Shown: positions 8,554 through 17,288 of the stretch, in pieces
Numbering within the stretch: position 1 is the first letter of the stretch
Layout of the letters: each line of letters starts with the position of its first letter
Assembly (NCBI GenBank): GCA_035442025.1
Contig: DAORPQ010000001.1
Location: 86,909 to 150,908 of the forward strand
DNA: 64,000 nucleotides
Source: Competibacter_A sp003527885
GTDB lineage: Bacteria; Pseudomonadota; Gammaproteobacteria; Competibacterales; Competibacteraceae
Direction: 5' to 3'
Position numbers and translations under genes: made by a program
Notes under the pieces: model-generated
Databases searched by the model: none
The model's input: the letters and a program-made list of their open reading frames with translations, nothing else
Told to the model about the DNA's origin: nothing

Positions 8554-9872
8554 GACAGCGCCGCATCCAGGGCCGCGACCGCGCGTTCGGCCAGCAGGGC
8601 CGCTTCCTCACCGTTCAAAATATAGGGCGGCATGAAATAAACCGTGGTCCCCAAAGGCCGCAGCAGCACTTCACGGTTCAAGGCTTCGCGATAGAACCGC
8701 AACCGAAACTCGGGATCTCGGGTGTCGATATCGACCGCCCAGATCATGCCGCACTGGCGGAAATGGCGTACCTGCGGGTGCTTGGCCAAGGGCGCCAACA
8801 GCGCGCAGAACTGTTTGGCGAACCGCCGGTTGCGCGCGATGACGTCATCTCTGGCAAAAATATCCAAAGTCGCCAGCGCCGCGCGACACGCCAGCGGATT
8901 GCCGGTGTAGGAATGGGAATGGAGGAAAGCCTGCGTCACGGCATCGTCGTAGAAGGCGGCGTAAACCCGCTCCGTCGTCATGACCGCCGACAACGGCAAA
9001 TAGCCTCCGGTCAAGCCTTTGGACAACGTGAGAAAATCGGGGCGGATGCCGGCCTGTTCGTGGGCGAAGAAGGTGCCGGTGCGCCCGAAGCCGACCATGA
9101 TTTCATCACAGATCAGATGGACGCGGTAACGGTCGCACAGCTCGCGGGCCAGCCGCAGATAGTGCGGGTCGTACATCACCATGCCGGCCGCGCCCTGCAC
9201 CAGCGGCTCGACGATAAAAGCGGCCAGGGTTGCGTGATGCTCGGCCAAAAAAACATCCAGCGCCGCCGCCGCCCGGACCGCCACGTCGGTCGCCGTCTCC
9301 TTCGGCTTGGCCGCGCGGGCATCCGGTGAAGGCACCGCAGCGGCCGGCCGCAACAGCGGCGCGTAGGCATCTCGGTACAGCCCGACATCGCCCACGCTCA
9401 ACGTGCCCAGCGTTTCGCCGTGGTAACCGCCGGCCAGACCAAGAAACTGATTTTTCTCGGGCTGGCCGCTGTTGCGCCAATAGTGGAACGACATCTTGAG
9501 GGCGATTTCCACCGCCGACGACCCGTCCGAGGCGTAGAAGCAATGGCCCAGCTCGCCTCGGGTTAGCGCCGCCAATCGCTCCGACAGTTCGACCGCCGGC
9601 GCGTGGGTGAAACCGGCCAGAATGACATGCTCCAAGCAATCCAGTTGATCCTTGAGCGCGGCGTTGATGCGCGGGTTGGCGTGGCCGAACAGATTGACCC
9701 ACCACGAGCTGATGGCGTCCAGGTAGCGACGGCCGTCGAAATCGTACAGCCACGCGCCCTCGCCGCGCGCGACCGGCACCAGCGGCAACGCGCCGCTGGC
9801 GTGCTGCTTCATCTGGGTGCAGGGATGCCAGACGGCGGCGCGGCTGCGGTCGAGCCACTCGCGGTTGCCCAT
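8550..9872 (-). CDS. bioA: adenosylmethionine-8-amino-7-oxononanoate aminotransferase
   Basis: This fold-type I PLP aminotransferase moves the amino group of S-adenosylmethionine to 8-amino-7-oxononanoate, giving 7,8-diaminopelargonate. It shows VWHPCTQMKQH near the start, SSWWVNLFGHANPRIN, the FYASDGSSAVEIALKM cofactor loop, LICDEIMVGFGRTG, and LTLSKGLTGGYLPLSAV with the PLP lysine. The ATG at 9872 places the WHPCT motif about 15 residues in, as in E. coli BioA. A TTG at 9890, overlapping the bioB stop, would add six residues; neither start has a clear ribosome binding site. In many relatives bioA is divergent from bioB; here it is second in the operon. Confidence 0.94.
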   Translation of the reverse strand: MGNREWLDRSRAAVWHPCTQMKQHASGALPLVPVARGEGAWLYDFDGRRYLDAISSWWVNLFGHANPRINAALKDQLDCLEHVILAGFTHAPAVELSERLAALTRGELGHCFYASDGSSAVEIALKMSFHYWRNSGQPEKNQFLGLAGGYHGETLGTLSVGDVGLYRDAYAPLLRPAAAVPSPDARAAKPKETATDVAVRAAAALDVFLAEHHATLAAFIVEPLVQGAAGMVMYDPHYLRLARELCDRYRVHLICDEIMVGFGRTGTFFAHEQAGIRPDFLTLSKGLTGGYLPLSAVMTTERVYAAFYDDAVTQAFLHSHSYTGNPLACRAALATLDIFARDDVIARNRRFAKQFCALLAPLAKHPQVRHFRQCGMIWAVDIDTRDPEFRLRFYREALNREVLLRPLGTTVYFMPPYILNGEEAALLAERAVAALDAALS

Positions 9873-9886
9873 CCGATGCGGAGCGT

Positions 9887-10882
9887 TCAAACGCCGCGCA
9901 GGCCCAATTTTTCGAACAGCGCGTCATCGCCCTCCATCCGGGGGTTGCGGGTGGTCAGCAACTGATCGCCGTAAAAAATCGAATTGGCGCCGGCCAGAAA
10001 GCACAGCGCCTGCTCCGCTTCACCCATCTGCTCGCGGCCGGCGGAGAGACGCACATAACTGCGCGGCATGGTGATGCGGGCGGCGGCGATGGTGCGGGCG
10101 AATTCGAAGATGTCCACCGGATCGCTGCCCGCCAGCGGCGTGCCGGGAACCGGCACCAGGTTGTTGATCGGCACCGATTCCGGCGGCGGGTCGAGACTGG
10201 CCAGTTTGGCGATCAATCCGGCGCGATGCCGGCGCGTCTCGCCCATGCCGACGATGCCGCCGCTACAGACCTTCAGTCCCGCCTCGCGCACGCTTTGCAA
10301 GGTATCGAGCCGATCCTGGTAGGTGTGGGTAGTGACGATATCGCCGTAAAACTCCGGGGCGGTGTCGAGGTTGTGGTTGTAGTAATCCAGTCCGGCGACC
10401 TTCAAGGCCTCGGCCTGACCGTCCTTGAGAATGCCTAGCGTGACACAGGTTTCCAAACCGAGCGCCTTGACTTCGCGCACCATCTCGGCGACGGCGGCCA
10501 TGTCCTTTTCCTTGGGGCCGCGCCAGGCCGCGCCCATGCAGAACCGGCCCGCGCCCTGCGCCTTGGCCGCCTTGGCCGCCGCCAGCACCTCGTCGGTCGA
10601 CAGCAGCCGCTGCGCTTCCAGGCCGGTCTGGTGGCGCTTGGACTGCGAGCAGTAGCCGCAATCCTCGGAACAGTTGCCGGTTTTGATCGACAGCAGCGTG
10701 GAGCGCTGCACCGCGTTGGGATCGAAATGGGCGCGCAACGTCTCTTGCGCCCGAAACAGCAAATCGGTAAACGGCAGTTCAAACAGCGCCAGCACGGCAT
10801 CGACGGTCCAGGCCGGCTCGGGATGGAGCGCCGGTGGTTGGGTGCGCGCCGCCGGACGGTCGACGATTGCTGAAGTAGTCAT
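9887..10882 (-). CDS. bioB: biotin synthase
   Basis: This radical-SAM enzyme inserts sulphur into dethiobiotin in the last step of the pathway. The CxxxCxxC cluster motif lies in TGNCSEDCGYCSQS, followed by ALGLETCVTLGIL and YYNHNLDTAPEFY, all diagnostic of BioB. The 331-residue form from the ATG at 10882 fits the family; a start at 10969 would add 29 residues without homology. It is the first gene of the bioB-A-F-C-D operon. The leader is about 186 nt if the promoter overlapping the preceding GGDEF/EAL gene is used. No clear BirA operator was recognised. Confidence 0.95.
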   Translation of the reverse strand: MTTSAIVDRPAARTQPPALHPEPAWTVDAVLALFELPFTDLLFRAQETLRAHFDPNAVQRSTLLSIKTGNCSEDCGYCSQSKRHQTGLEAQRLLSTDEVLAAAKAAKAQGAGRFCMGAAWRGPKEKDMAAVAEMVREVKALGLETCVTLGILKDGQAEALKVAGLDYYNHNLDTAPEFYGDIVTTHTYQDRLDTLQSVREAGLKVCSGGIVGMGETRRHRAGLIAKLASLDPPPESVPINNLVPVPGTPLAGSDPVDIFEFARTIAAARITMPRSYVRLSAGREQMGEAEQALCFLAGANSIFYGDQLLTTRNPRMEGDDALFEKLGLRGV

Positions 10883-11034
10883 GGTTAGATTCTCAAAATG
10901 GTGGAGTGCTTGGCGGGAGAGGCAGCGGACACAACACAGGCGTTCGGATCGATCCGGGTGCGGGAGCAACCGCCTGCCGCGTCACCCGTGCCCCTTCCGG
11001 CGTTGACTAAGGATAGTATCCCTACCCTGGAAAG

Positions 11035-11059
11035 CCAGAGCGCGCTTTAGGCGCTCTGG
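11035..11059. other. inverted repeat in bioB leader
   Basis: CCAGAGCGC (11035-11043) and GCGCTCTGG (11051-11059) form a 9-bp stem with a 7-nt loop. There is no U-run on either side, so it is a poor terminator. It lies just inside the transcript expected from the bio promoter and could stabilise the message or act in regulation. A second perfect palindrome, GGATA-G-TATCC, lies at 11011-11021. Confidence 0.4.
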
Positions 11060-11074
11060 GCGGTGAGCCCGCCC

Positions 11075-11103
11075 ATTATACCTTGTGCTCACCGTACCGC
11101 TAA
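11075..11103 (-). promoter_or_regulatory. candidate promoter of the biotin operon
   Basis: On the minus strand TTAGCG (11103-11098) and a perfect TATAAT (11080-11075) are 17 nt apart, with GG before the -10. The -35 lies inside the last codons of the upstream GGDEF/EAL gene, so the biotin operon has its own start. Confidence 0.5.
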
Positions 11104-14016
11104 CGCATCGACGACGCCCGCGGCTCTGACTTCCAGCATGTCCGTGATCGGCACGGGCCGACCCACGTGATAGCCCTGCGCGTAATCGATGCCGTAGTGG
11201 GCCAGCAAGGCCAAGGTTTTTTCATCCTCCACCTGCTCGGCGATGGTTCTTTTGCCGAAAGCCCTGGCGATCTCCCCCATGGCTTTGACCAGAACCTGAT
11301 CGTCCACCCGTTCGGCGAGCTTGCTGATGAAGGAACCGTCGATTTTGATGAACTCGAACGGCAGCTTTTTCAAGTAATAAAACGAGGAAAACCCCGTTCC
11401 GAAATCGTCGAGCGCGAACTGGCAACCGATATCGTTGATCGCCTCCATCAGTTGCTGGGCGGCCACCATGTCGGCCAGCGCCGCCGTTTCGGTCATTTCG
11501 AAAATGAGTTGCTTGGGATCGAGCCCGGTGTCTTTCAAAAGCTGTTTGAGCTGGTCCAACAGATCGGGATTGTTGAACGCGTGAGCGGACAAATTCACCG
11601 TCAAGGTAATCCGCACCCCCTGAGTCATGGCCAAGGCCTGATAACGGATGGCTTCGGCCATGACCATGCGGTCGATCGAATGAATGAGGCCGGAGCGCTC
11701 GGCCACTTCGATGAACTGGGTCGGGCCGATGATTTCGCCATCGCTCCCTTGCATTCTCAGCAAAACTTCATAATGCGAAACCGTTTGGCTTTGGATCCCG
11801 ACAATCGGTTGCACGAACAGCAAAAAGCGCTTGTCCTTCAAAGCATGTTCGACTTGCTGTTTCCAAAACACCCGCTCGCGCATCAGCCGCTGGCTTTGAT
11901 CTTCGCTGGAGAGCAGATACCAGCTCCCCCGGCCGCTGTCTTTGACCTGATACATGGCCAGATCAGCCCGCGATAACAGATCTTCAATCCTGATGCCGTG
12001 CTCTGGAAAAAGCGCGATGCCGATGCTGGCCGACAGCTTGTGAATGCGCTCTTCCACAGAAAACTCGATTTCGCAAATGTGCGCCAGAATTTTTTTGGCC
12101 ACCTGGACCGCTTCCTCGGCCGTGGCCTGGTTCAGGATCACCGCGAATTCGTCCCCTCCCAAGCGTCCGATCACATCGACTTCGCGCAAAATGGAGGGCA
12201 GCAGTTCGCCGAGCCGCTGCAACAGACGATCCCCCGCATGATGGCCGCTGGTGTCGTTGATGTACTTGAACTGGTCCAGATCGAGAAACAACAGCGCGCC
12301 GGAGCGGCGATACCGTCTGGCTGCGGCCACCGCATCGTTCAACTCCTGGGTGAAGCGGCGACGGTTGAAAAGCCCGGTCAGCGGATCGTGGTCCGCCAGC
12401 CACGCCAGCCGCAGCTCGGCTTTCTTGCGGGCCGTGATATCCATGCCGACCGATAAAATCAAAGCGGCGGCGTCCCCCTCTCCCTTGAGGCGCGAATGCT
12501 GCCAGACGACCTTGAGCGAACCGTGATCCTTACAGCGAATGTCGCATTCCTCCTCAAGGTGCGCCAGATCGCCCGTGACCAGTTCCGCCAAATGATCCCT
12601 GGCTTGATCGGCGTTCTCATCCTGAAGCAGCAGCGTGACGAAAGGCTGCCCTTGCAATTCCGCAAACGTATAACCGGTGATCGCCAGCCCGTACGGGTTG
12701 ATCATCAAGATTTCATTTCTTCGGTTCTGGGTCAGGATGATGGCTTGCGCGGTTTCCAGGATGTGGGTGACGAAGTTACGCTGCTGGATGATCTCGCTCA
12801 CGCGCTCGGAGAGGTCCTGGGTTTGCTTCGCCACTTCGGTATTCAGCGCTTCCAGTTGGTGCGAGAGCGCGATCGCCGTATCGTTTAAAACGTCCACCTC
12901 GTCCCGAAAAAAATGCGTGAGCCGGGATTCCGAGACCGCCGCGCGTATTTTGGTGAACGCGCCCTCTGCCAGCCAGGGCAGATTGGCCGCCGCGCGCCGC
13001 AACCGCGACATCGGCGGCCACAGGATGGTCAGCAGCAGCAGTTCCGACAGCACCAAACCGATGGCGCCCAGCGCCAAATTGCGCCGGAGCGCGGTGCGGA
13101 TTCGCTTCATCGCGTCGCTGATGTCCGCCACGACGACCAGATAGGCATCCTCGCGCTCGTCGAAACCGGCCAGGGGAAACAATCGGATATCGTACTCTCG
13201 CTCGTCGAGACTGACGTAAATCGACTGGCGCGCGCTATCCGCAAGGGTCTTGCCCCGAGCGGCGAGCCGCAGAATTTCGAGGTTGGCGTGCGCGTTGCTC
13301 AGCGCCGCCACTTTGGCGTTCCACGGCTGGAGGCGGCGCTTGCCATCGCCATCGCCATCGCCATCGCCATCGCCATCGCCATCGGTGTGGAGCGTGGCGC
13401 CGCCTTTTCCGACGAGTAAACCCAGATCCGTTCCAGAAACCCGCTGAAAATCCAGGACCACATCCGCCAGCGATACCCCCATAAGCAGCGCATCGCCGGT
13501 CCCTAAAACCGGCGTGATGGCATATTGCAGGCAGGTATCGAAGCAATCGATCAAGCTGGCTGGACTTTCCGCGGTCAAGACTTGGCGCGTCGCTTCCGCC
13601 AGGGCGGCCCGCCGGTCGAATTGGGCGTTCAAGCCATGAGTGGCCAGAGGCAGGCCGTTGGCGGCGACGAGCGCGACGTCTTCCACCCCCATGTCCAGTT
13701 CCAGAATCGCCGCCAAGCGCTCGAATTCAGCGATCGTCCCCTGGACCGGTTTTTTCTCGGCGCCCCGAGCGCCGAGCAAGGAAGCCACCGCCGTACTCCA
13801 CTGCCGCAAGCGTTTGTCCGACTGATCCAACAAGCCTTGGACCTGGTGCACGTATTGGCTTTGCAACTCCGCCCGCCGCTGTTCGAATTGATTGCGCAGC
13901 TCGACGTAATTGAGAGTCACCAACGTACCGGTCACGGCGATCAGCGCAATACTGCTTAACAACAGTGCTTTCCACTTGAGGCTCAGGAAAAAGCCGAAGC
14001 GTGGGGGTGTGAGCAT
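11089..14016 (-). CDS. membrane PAS-GGDEF-EAL cyclic-di-GMP protein
   Basis: This 975-residue inner-membrane sensor is predicted to make and/or degrade cyclic-di-GMP. Order: membrane helix about 14-36; periplasmic sensor region about 37-312 with a (Asp-Gly)7 run at 212-225; second helix about 313-335; a linker and coiled coil about 370-410; PAS domain about 415-530 (ending MDITARKKAE); GGDEF domain about 540-705; EAL domain about 715-960. GGDEF is intact at 620-624, and RxxD (611-614) lies five residues before it, the inhibitory I-site. The EAL signature reads EVL (750-752), a common active variant; TVNLSA, FEMTET, DDFGTG (870-875) and IKIDG are present, so the phosphodiesterase side is probably competent. 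No partner gene is coupled to it. Which activity dominates cannot be told. Confidence 0.92.
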   Translation of the reverse strand: MLTPPRFGFFLSLKWKALLLSSIALIAVTGTLVTLNYVELRNQFEQRRAELQSQYVHQVQGLLDQSDKRLRQWSTAVASLLGARGAEKKPVQGTIAEFERLAAILELDMGVEDVALVAANGLPLATHGLNAQFDRRAALAEATRQVLTAESPASLIDCFDTCLQYAITPVLGTGDALLMGVSLADVVLDFQRVSGTDLGLLVGKGGATLHTDGDGDGDGDGDGDGKRRLQPWNAKVAALSNAHANLEILRLAARGKTLADSARQSIYVSLDEREYDIRLFPLAGFDEREDAYLVVVADISDAMKRIRTALRRNLALGAIGLVLSELLLLTILWPPMSRLRRAAANLPWLAEGAFTKIRAAVSESRLTHFFRDEVDVLNDTAIALSHQLEALNTEVAKQTQDLSERVSEIIQQRNFVTHILETAQAIILTQNRRNEILMINPYGLAITGYTFAELQGQPFVTLLLQDENADQARDHLAELVTGDLAHLEEECDIRCKDHGSLKVVWQHSRLKGEGDAAALILSVGMDITARKKAELRLAWLADHDPLTGLFNRRRFTQELNDAVAAARRYRRSGALLFLDLDQFKYINDTSGHHAGDRLLQRLGELLPSILREVDVIGRLGGDEFAVILNQATAEEAVQVAKKILAHICEIEFSVEERIHKLSASIGIALFPEHGIRIEDLLSRADLAMYQVKDSGRGSWYLLSSEDQSQRLMRERVFWKQQVEHALKDKRFLLFVQPIVGIQSQTVSHYEVLLRMQGSDGEIIGPTQFIEVAERSGLIHSIDRMVMAEAIRYQALAMTQGVRITLTVNLSAHAFNNPDLLDQLKQLLKDTGLDPKQLIFEMTETAALADMVAAQQLMEAINDIGCQFALDDFGTGFSSFYYLKKLPFEFIKIDGSFISKLAERVDDQVLVKAMGEIARAFGKRTIAEQVEDEKTLALLAHYGIDYAQGYHVGRPVPITDMLEVRAAGVVDALAVR
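13342..13383 (-). repeat. hexanucleotide microsatellite inside the GGDEF/EAL gene
   Basis: Seven perfect copies of GCCATC (plus strand), read on the coding strand as GAT GGC, encode (Asp-Gly)7 in the periplasmic sensor part. Because the unit is six bases, loss or gain of copies would keep the frame and only alter loop length. Confidence 0.95.
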
Positions 14017-14573
14017 TTGCTACAACGCCTGTACTTTCCAACTCGCTATCGGACGAAGAAATCCTTCGCGCGGATAATTCCCTAAAGGGGGCGGGTAGCT
14101 TGGCTGAAAATACTCGGCCAACCGCCAAATAGCACCAATTACTATTAGAAAATTATAGAGTTATACAATAAAAATCATTTCAAACAGCTATTGCGCAGCC
14201 ACCTTTTCGGCACAATCACCGAGCCGCCTACAGAATTTCCGATAAATTTAATTTACAGAATAGCCGATCTCGATACCATCGCCAAGATGGAACAAAACAT
14301 CTAATCAATTCGGGGGTTTCAGGAAAAATTGCAATAATTTAATTACATATATTTATTGAAATGAGGTCAATATTTTCAACATAAGGCTGTCGATTATTTT
14401 CATCATTTATACACTTACTCCTTTAAACTAACATCGCCAGATCAAGAGATGTTAAGGTGACAGCATCTTGCGAATGAATGGCAAGGGAGCCGACTCAACG
14501 TGTCAGCCGACTATCAGAGGCTGATCCGGCCAGCAGGGCCACCACGCATTATTGCCCGTCGAAGAGGTTTAAC
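14017..14573. other. AT-rich intergenic region between divergent genes
   Basis: These 557 bases are much richer in A+T than the surroundings, chiefly about 14130-14460. No gene was seen. On the minus strand a perfect TATAAT lies at 14157-14152, about 130 nt before the GGDEF/EAL start, but the -35 region is unclear. For the plus-strand methyltransferase no promoter could be chosen with confidence. Confidence 0.45.
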
Positions 14574-15362
14574 ATGCAAAACGAGCATCGCCATTCACAA
14601 TCAGATTATCTTGCATTAATAGCCAAAATGGTTTCCGCATATAAAGAGCGCACTTATGAATTAATGCAAATACAAGCCGGCGATAAAGTGCTGGATATGG
14701 GCTGCGGGCCGGCAACCGATACAATCTTTTTAGCGTCCCTCGTCGGGAAAGCGGGAAAAGTGGTCGGCGTCGATATCGATGAGGAGCAAATTGCCCGCGC
14801 GCGACAAAGAGCGGCCGAGGCGGGTGTGGAACAGTGGGTGACGCATTTATCCGTCGACGGCCAGCAGCTTCCTTTCGATCCCAATTATTTTGATGCCGCG
14901 CGCAGCGAGCGGGTCTTCCAGCATAATACCGACCCCAAACGGCTTCTGAAAGAGATTGTAAGAGTCACAAAACCGGGCTGCCGGGTGGTGGTGGTCGATA
15001 CGGATTGGAGCACGATGTCCATCGATACCGATTTAATCGATATCGAGCAAAAACTGAAGAAGTTTCACGTCGAAACCGTCATTAAAAACGGTTTTTCAGG
15101 CAGGAAGCTATACCGGCTGTTTCTGCAAAGCGGGCTGGACGGCGTTCGCGTCGAACTCGCGCCGACCTTCGTAACCGATTACCGAGTCAGCCGCCTAGCC
15201 ACTTGGTATGATGTGACTGAAAAATTGGCCTTGGAAGCCGGAATCGTCTCGGAAAAAGAGCTTGAAGAATTCCATGCGGAGCTTGAGAAAGCGGATTCCG
15301 AAGGGCGGTATTTCGCCACGGTATTGCAGATCATCGTTACCGGCTGCAAACCTTATCAATGA
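14574..15362 (+). CDS. class I SAM-dependent methyltransferase
   Basis: A 262-residue Methyltransf_11/25-type enzyme of unknown substrate. Motif I is VLDMGCGPATDTIFLA (about 36-51), followed by GVDIDEEQIARARQRA, the acidic end of strand 2 that binds the SAM ribose, and RVFQHNTDPKRLLKEIVRVTKPGC (motif IV and onward). The C-terminal third (LDGVRVELAPTFVTDY and on) resembles arsenite- or ubiquinone-type methyltransferases only loosely. The ATG at 14574 is preceded by AGAGGT; a longer reading from 14478 would add 32 residues without similarity. It stands alone, with AT-rich DNA upstream, and its base use is less GC-rich than neighbouring house-keeping genes, so recent transfer is possible. Confidence 0.75.
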   Translation: MQNEHRHSQSDYLALIAKMVSAYKERTYELMQIQAGDKVLDMGCGPATDTIFLASLVGKAGKVVGVDIDEEQIARARQRAAEAGVEQWVTHLSVDGQQLPFDPNYFDAARSERVFQHNTDPKRLLKEIVRVTKPGCRVVVVDTDWSTMSIDTDLIDIEQKLKKFHVETVIKNGFSGRKLYRLFLQSGLDGVRVELAPTFVTDYRVSRLATWYDVTEKLALEAGIVSEKELEEFHAELEKADSEGRYFATVLQIIVTGCKPYQ

Positions 15363-15425
15363 CGGAACCCAGAAAACTTTCAGCATCGCTCAGCTAAAAG
15401 CGCTCCGTTCAAAATCCCAGGAAAG

Positions 15426-16700
15426 CTAGAAGCGAAACCCTGCCACCACGGCAAACAAATGCCACCGCCTTTCCAAGTCCTGGCGGTCGGAGTTATCCTG
15501 AAGCGGCACTATCCAGGCCGTGCCGTCGATATAATGATATTCAGTGGCTATCAAAAAAGAGGGATTGACGTGATAGCGAATTCCGAACGTCCAATCTTCA
15601 GCGAATTGGGTGTGGGCTGGGTATAAGCCTTTGGCGGCAAATTTTTTACCGTGGCGATCTTTGCGATCATTATAAAACACGTCGTAACGCAAAGTTGCCT
15701 GCCATTTTTCGTCGAATCGGTATTCGCCTTGCAAATAATAGCTTTCTCCGACGATCTCTCGATCAAATTCTTCTCCAAAACCCTTATCTTTGACCGGCCG
15801 TATCGCATATTCGGCCGTCAGGCTGAGCTTTTCCAAATTATACTGAGCTGAAAAAATCACCGGAGAAAATAGATCTTTTCCGGCCAGCAAATCGCCCGGC
15901 TCGAACGTGGATTCGTAGCGGGTGTCCACCCAGGCCGAGCTTACGCTCAGACGATATTTTCCGCCCTGCATGTCATAGCTCAAGCGACCCACATAAGAGC
16001 GTTTGGAGTCAGTGCTCCCCGGAAAATCAAAACCCAAGATCCCGAGTTCGGTATCGACGCTGGTGCTTCGAGGGATTCCCATACCCCATTCGAACGATAG
16101 GTTGCCCCAGTCGTTTCGATAGTCACCGTATAACAACCCACCATCGGCGGACAGGCTCAAATCGCGCTGGGCATCCGCATAAATCGATTGGGGCAACAAA
16201 ATCGTCGGTCTGGTGAACAATACATCGCGGGTATCGTTGTAAAGCCCAAAAGGAATTTTGACGCGCCCGAGACGCAGCCCAAGGCGATAGTCTGGCGTCG
16301 AAAGAACGGTGTAATCGAGCAGCCCAAAATCCAGCTCGACATCATTCTCGTGGCCTAGGCCAGCGCGCCGAAACAGCACCTGTGACGCCAAGCGGATATC
16401 GGAGGCAGGCGTCCAAGACCCGGTCAATCCCGCCTCGGTATAATCAAAACTGCCACCGGTATCGCTGGTCCCGAACAACCGGTTATCGGACGTGAAAAAA
16501 TAGCCCTGGGTCAAGAAGCCATGTACTTGAACGCTGTCCCCCACGTTAAGGCTCCGCGCTTGCTGGGGTGAAAACCCGCCCAGCACAAGACACAAAACCC
16601 CAATAACAGCCCGATGGCCCCGGGTCGGAGTTAGCGGCAAATACCCCGTTCGATCAGTCGCACACCGAAAAACGATCCACTGTATTTTTATCCAGTTCAT
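15426..16700 (-). CDS. outer-membrane beta-barrel (porin-like) protein
   Basis: A 424-residue protein with a signal-like hydrophobic stretch (VIGVLCLVLGGF, about 32-43), then alternating hydrophobic/polar strands rich in aromatic residues, ending in FAVVAGFRF with the C-terminal phenylalanine typical of BAM-inserted barrels. Strand-like repeats such as YRLGLRLGRVKIPFGLYNDTRD resemble the ion-selective OprP/alginate-export porin type, which carries RVKIPFG near the pore. The ATG at 16700 gives a long N-region; a TTG at 16640 preceded by GGGG would give a more ordinary signal peptide. It is 48 nt downstream of a PstS-like protein gene and in the same direction as the exosortase-type acyltransferase, so the three probably form one unit. 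The substrate is unknown. Confidence 0.7.
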   Translation of the reverse strand: MNWIKIQWIVFRCATDRTGYLPLTPTRGHRAVIGVLCLVLGGFSPQQARSLNVGDSVQVHGFLTQGYFFTSDNRLFGTSDTGGSFDYTEAGLTGSWTPASDIRLASQVLFRRAGLGHENDVELDFGLLDYTVLSTPDYRLGLRLGRVKIPFGLYNDTRDVLFTRPTILLPQSIYADAQRDLSLSADGGLLYGDYRNDWGNLSFEWGMGIPRSTSVDTELGILGFDFPGSTDSKRSYVGRLSYDMQGGKYRLSVSSAWVDTRYESTFEPGDLLAGKDLFSPVIFSAQYNLEKLSLTAEYAIRPVKDKGFGEEFDREIVGESYYLQGEYRFDEKWQATLRYDVFYNDRKDRHGKKFAAKGLYPAHTQFAEDWTFGIRYHVNPSFLIATEYHYIDGTAWIVPLQDNSDRQDLERRWHLFAVVAGFRF

Positions 16701-16748
16701 GATGGCAAAGCTTACAAAGTCGTTTAAAGAAAACCATTCAACTTCTGA

Positions 16749-17204
16749 TTACTTCAAGACGACGGCCTTAACTGTTTCATCGAGCATCGAACCCCGCAAA
16801 TAACCGATCGCCCCAGGCGTCGAACCGACGAGCATTCGCATCTGCTGTTCTGAATTGACTTTGATCGGTTCTTCACCGGTACCCGAAAAAACTAGGCGGT
16901 CCCATGCCGCACGTAATTGATAAGGAAAAACATGAAGGATATACTTTGAAAACTCGATATGTAAAAGATCGTTGTCGGGCAAGACAAAAACCTTGATCGG
17001 CGAGCCATCTTCCCATTTTCTCAATCGCATCCCGAAGATGGCGCTCAACATGGTTTGCGAAAACGATGCCTTAGAGTGAGCGTCGGGGTTGACGATTATA
17101 ACGGGAGAGGTTTCCATGGGTACCGCATCGCCAATGTCGGGTATTACACTGGCGGTACAAAGCGTGAGAATAGCGATCAGACGTTGGATGTCGCGAGTAC
17201 TCAT
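16749..17204 (-). CDS. small periplasmic PstS-like substrate-binding protein
   Basis: A 151-residue protein with an N-terminal signal-like segment (LIAILTLCTASVIPDIGDA) and one lobe of a type-2 periplasmic-binding fold. The segments SKASFSQTMLSAIFGMRLRKWEDGSPIKVFVLP and VGSTPGAIGYLRGSMLDETVKAV are like the short phosphate-ABC-transporter substrate-binding homologues, where the last motif corresponds to the PGAIGY phosphate-loop region. It is half the length of a true PstS, so transport alone is unlikely; sensing or an accessory role is an inference. It lies between an exosortase-system acyltransferase gene and a porin gene on the same strand. Confidence 0.65.
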   Translation of the reverse strand: MSTRDIQRLIAILTLCTASVIPDIGDAVPMETSPVIIVNPDAHSKASFSQTMLSAIFGMRLRKWEDGSPIKVFVLPDNDLLHIEFSKYILHVFPYQLRAAWDRLVFSGTGEEPIKVNSEQQMRMLVGSTPGAIGYLRGSMLDETVKAVVLK

Positions 17205-17288
17205 TCCCTTAAAAATCTAGTCGGCATGAAATCAATCTTAGCGCTCGACTGAAAATCAGCTTGGTAGTTTGCCATAGTCAGTCATCTA

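Noticed and set aside
13342..13383. CRISPR-like array
   Set aside because: It is a perfect 6-bp microsatellite without spacers and lies in a coding frame. No CRISPR array or cas gene was seen in the window.
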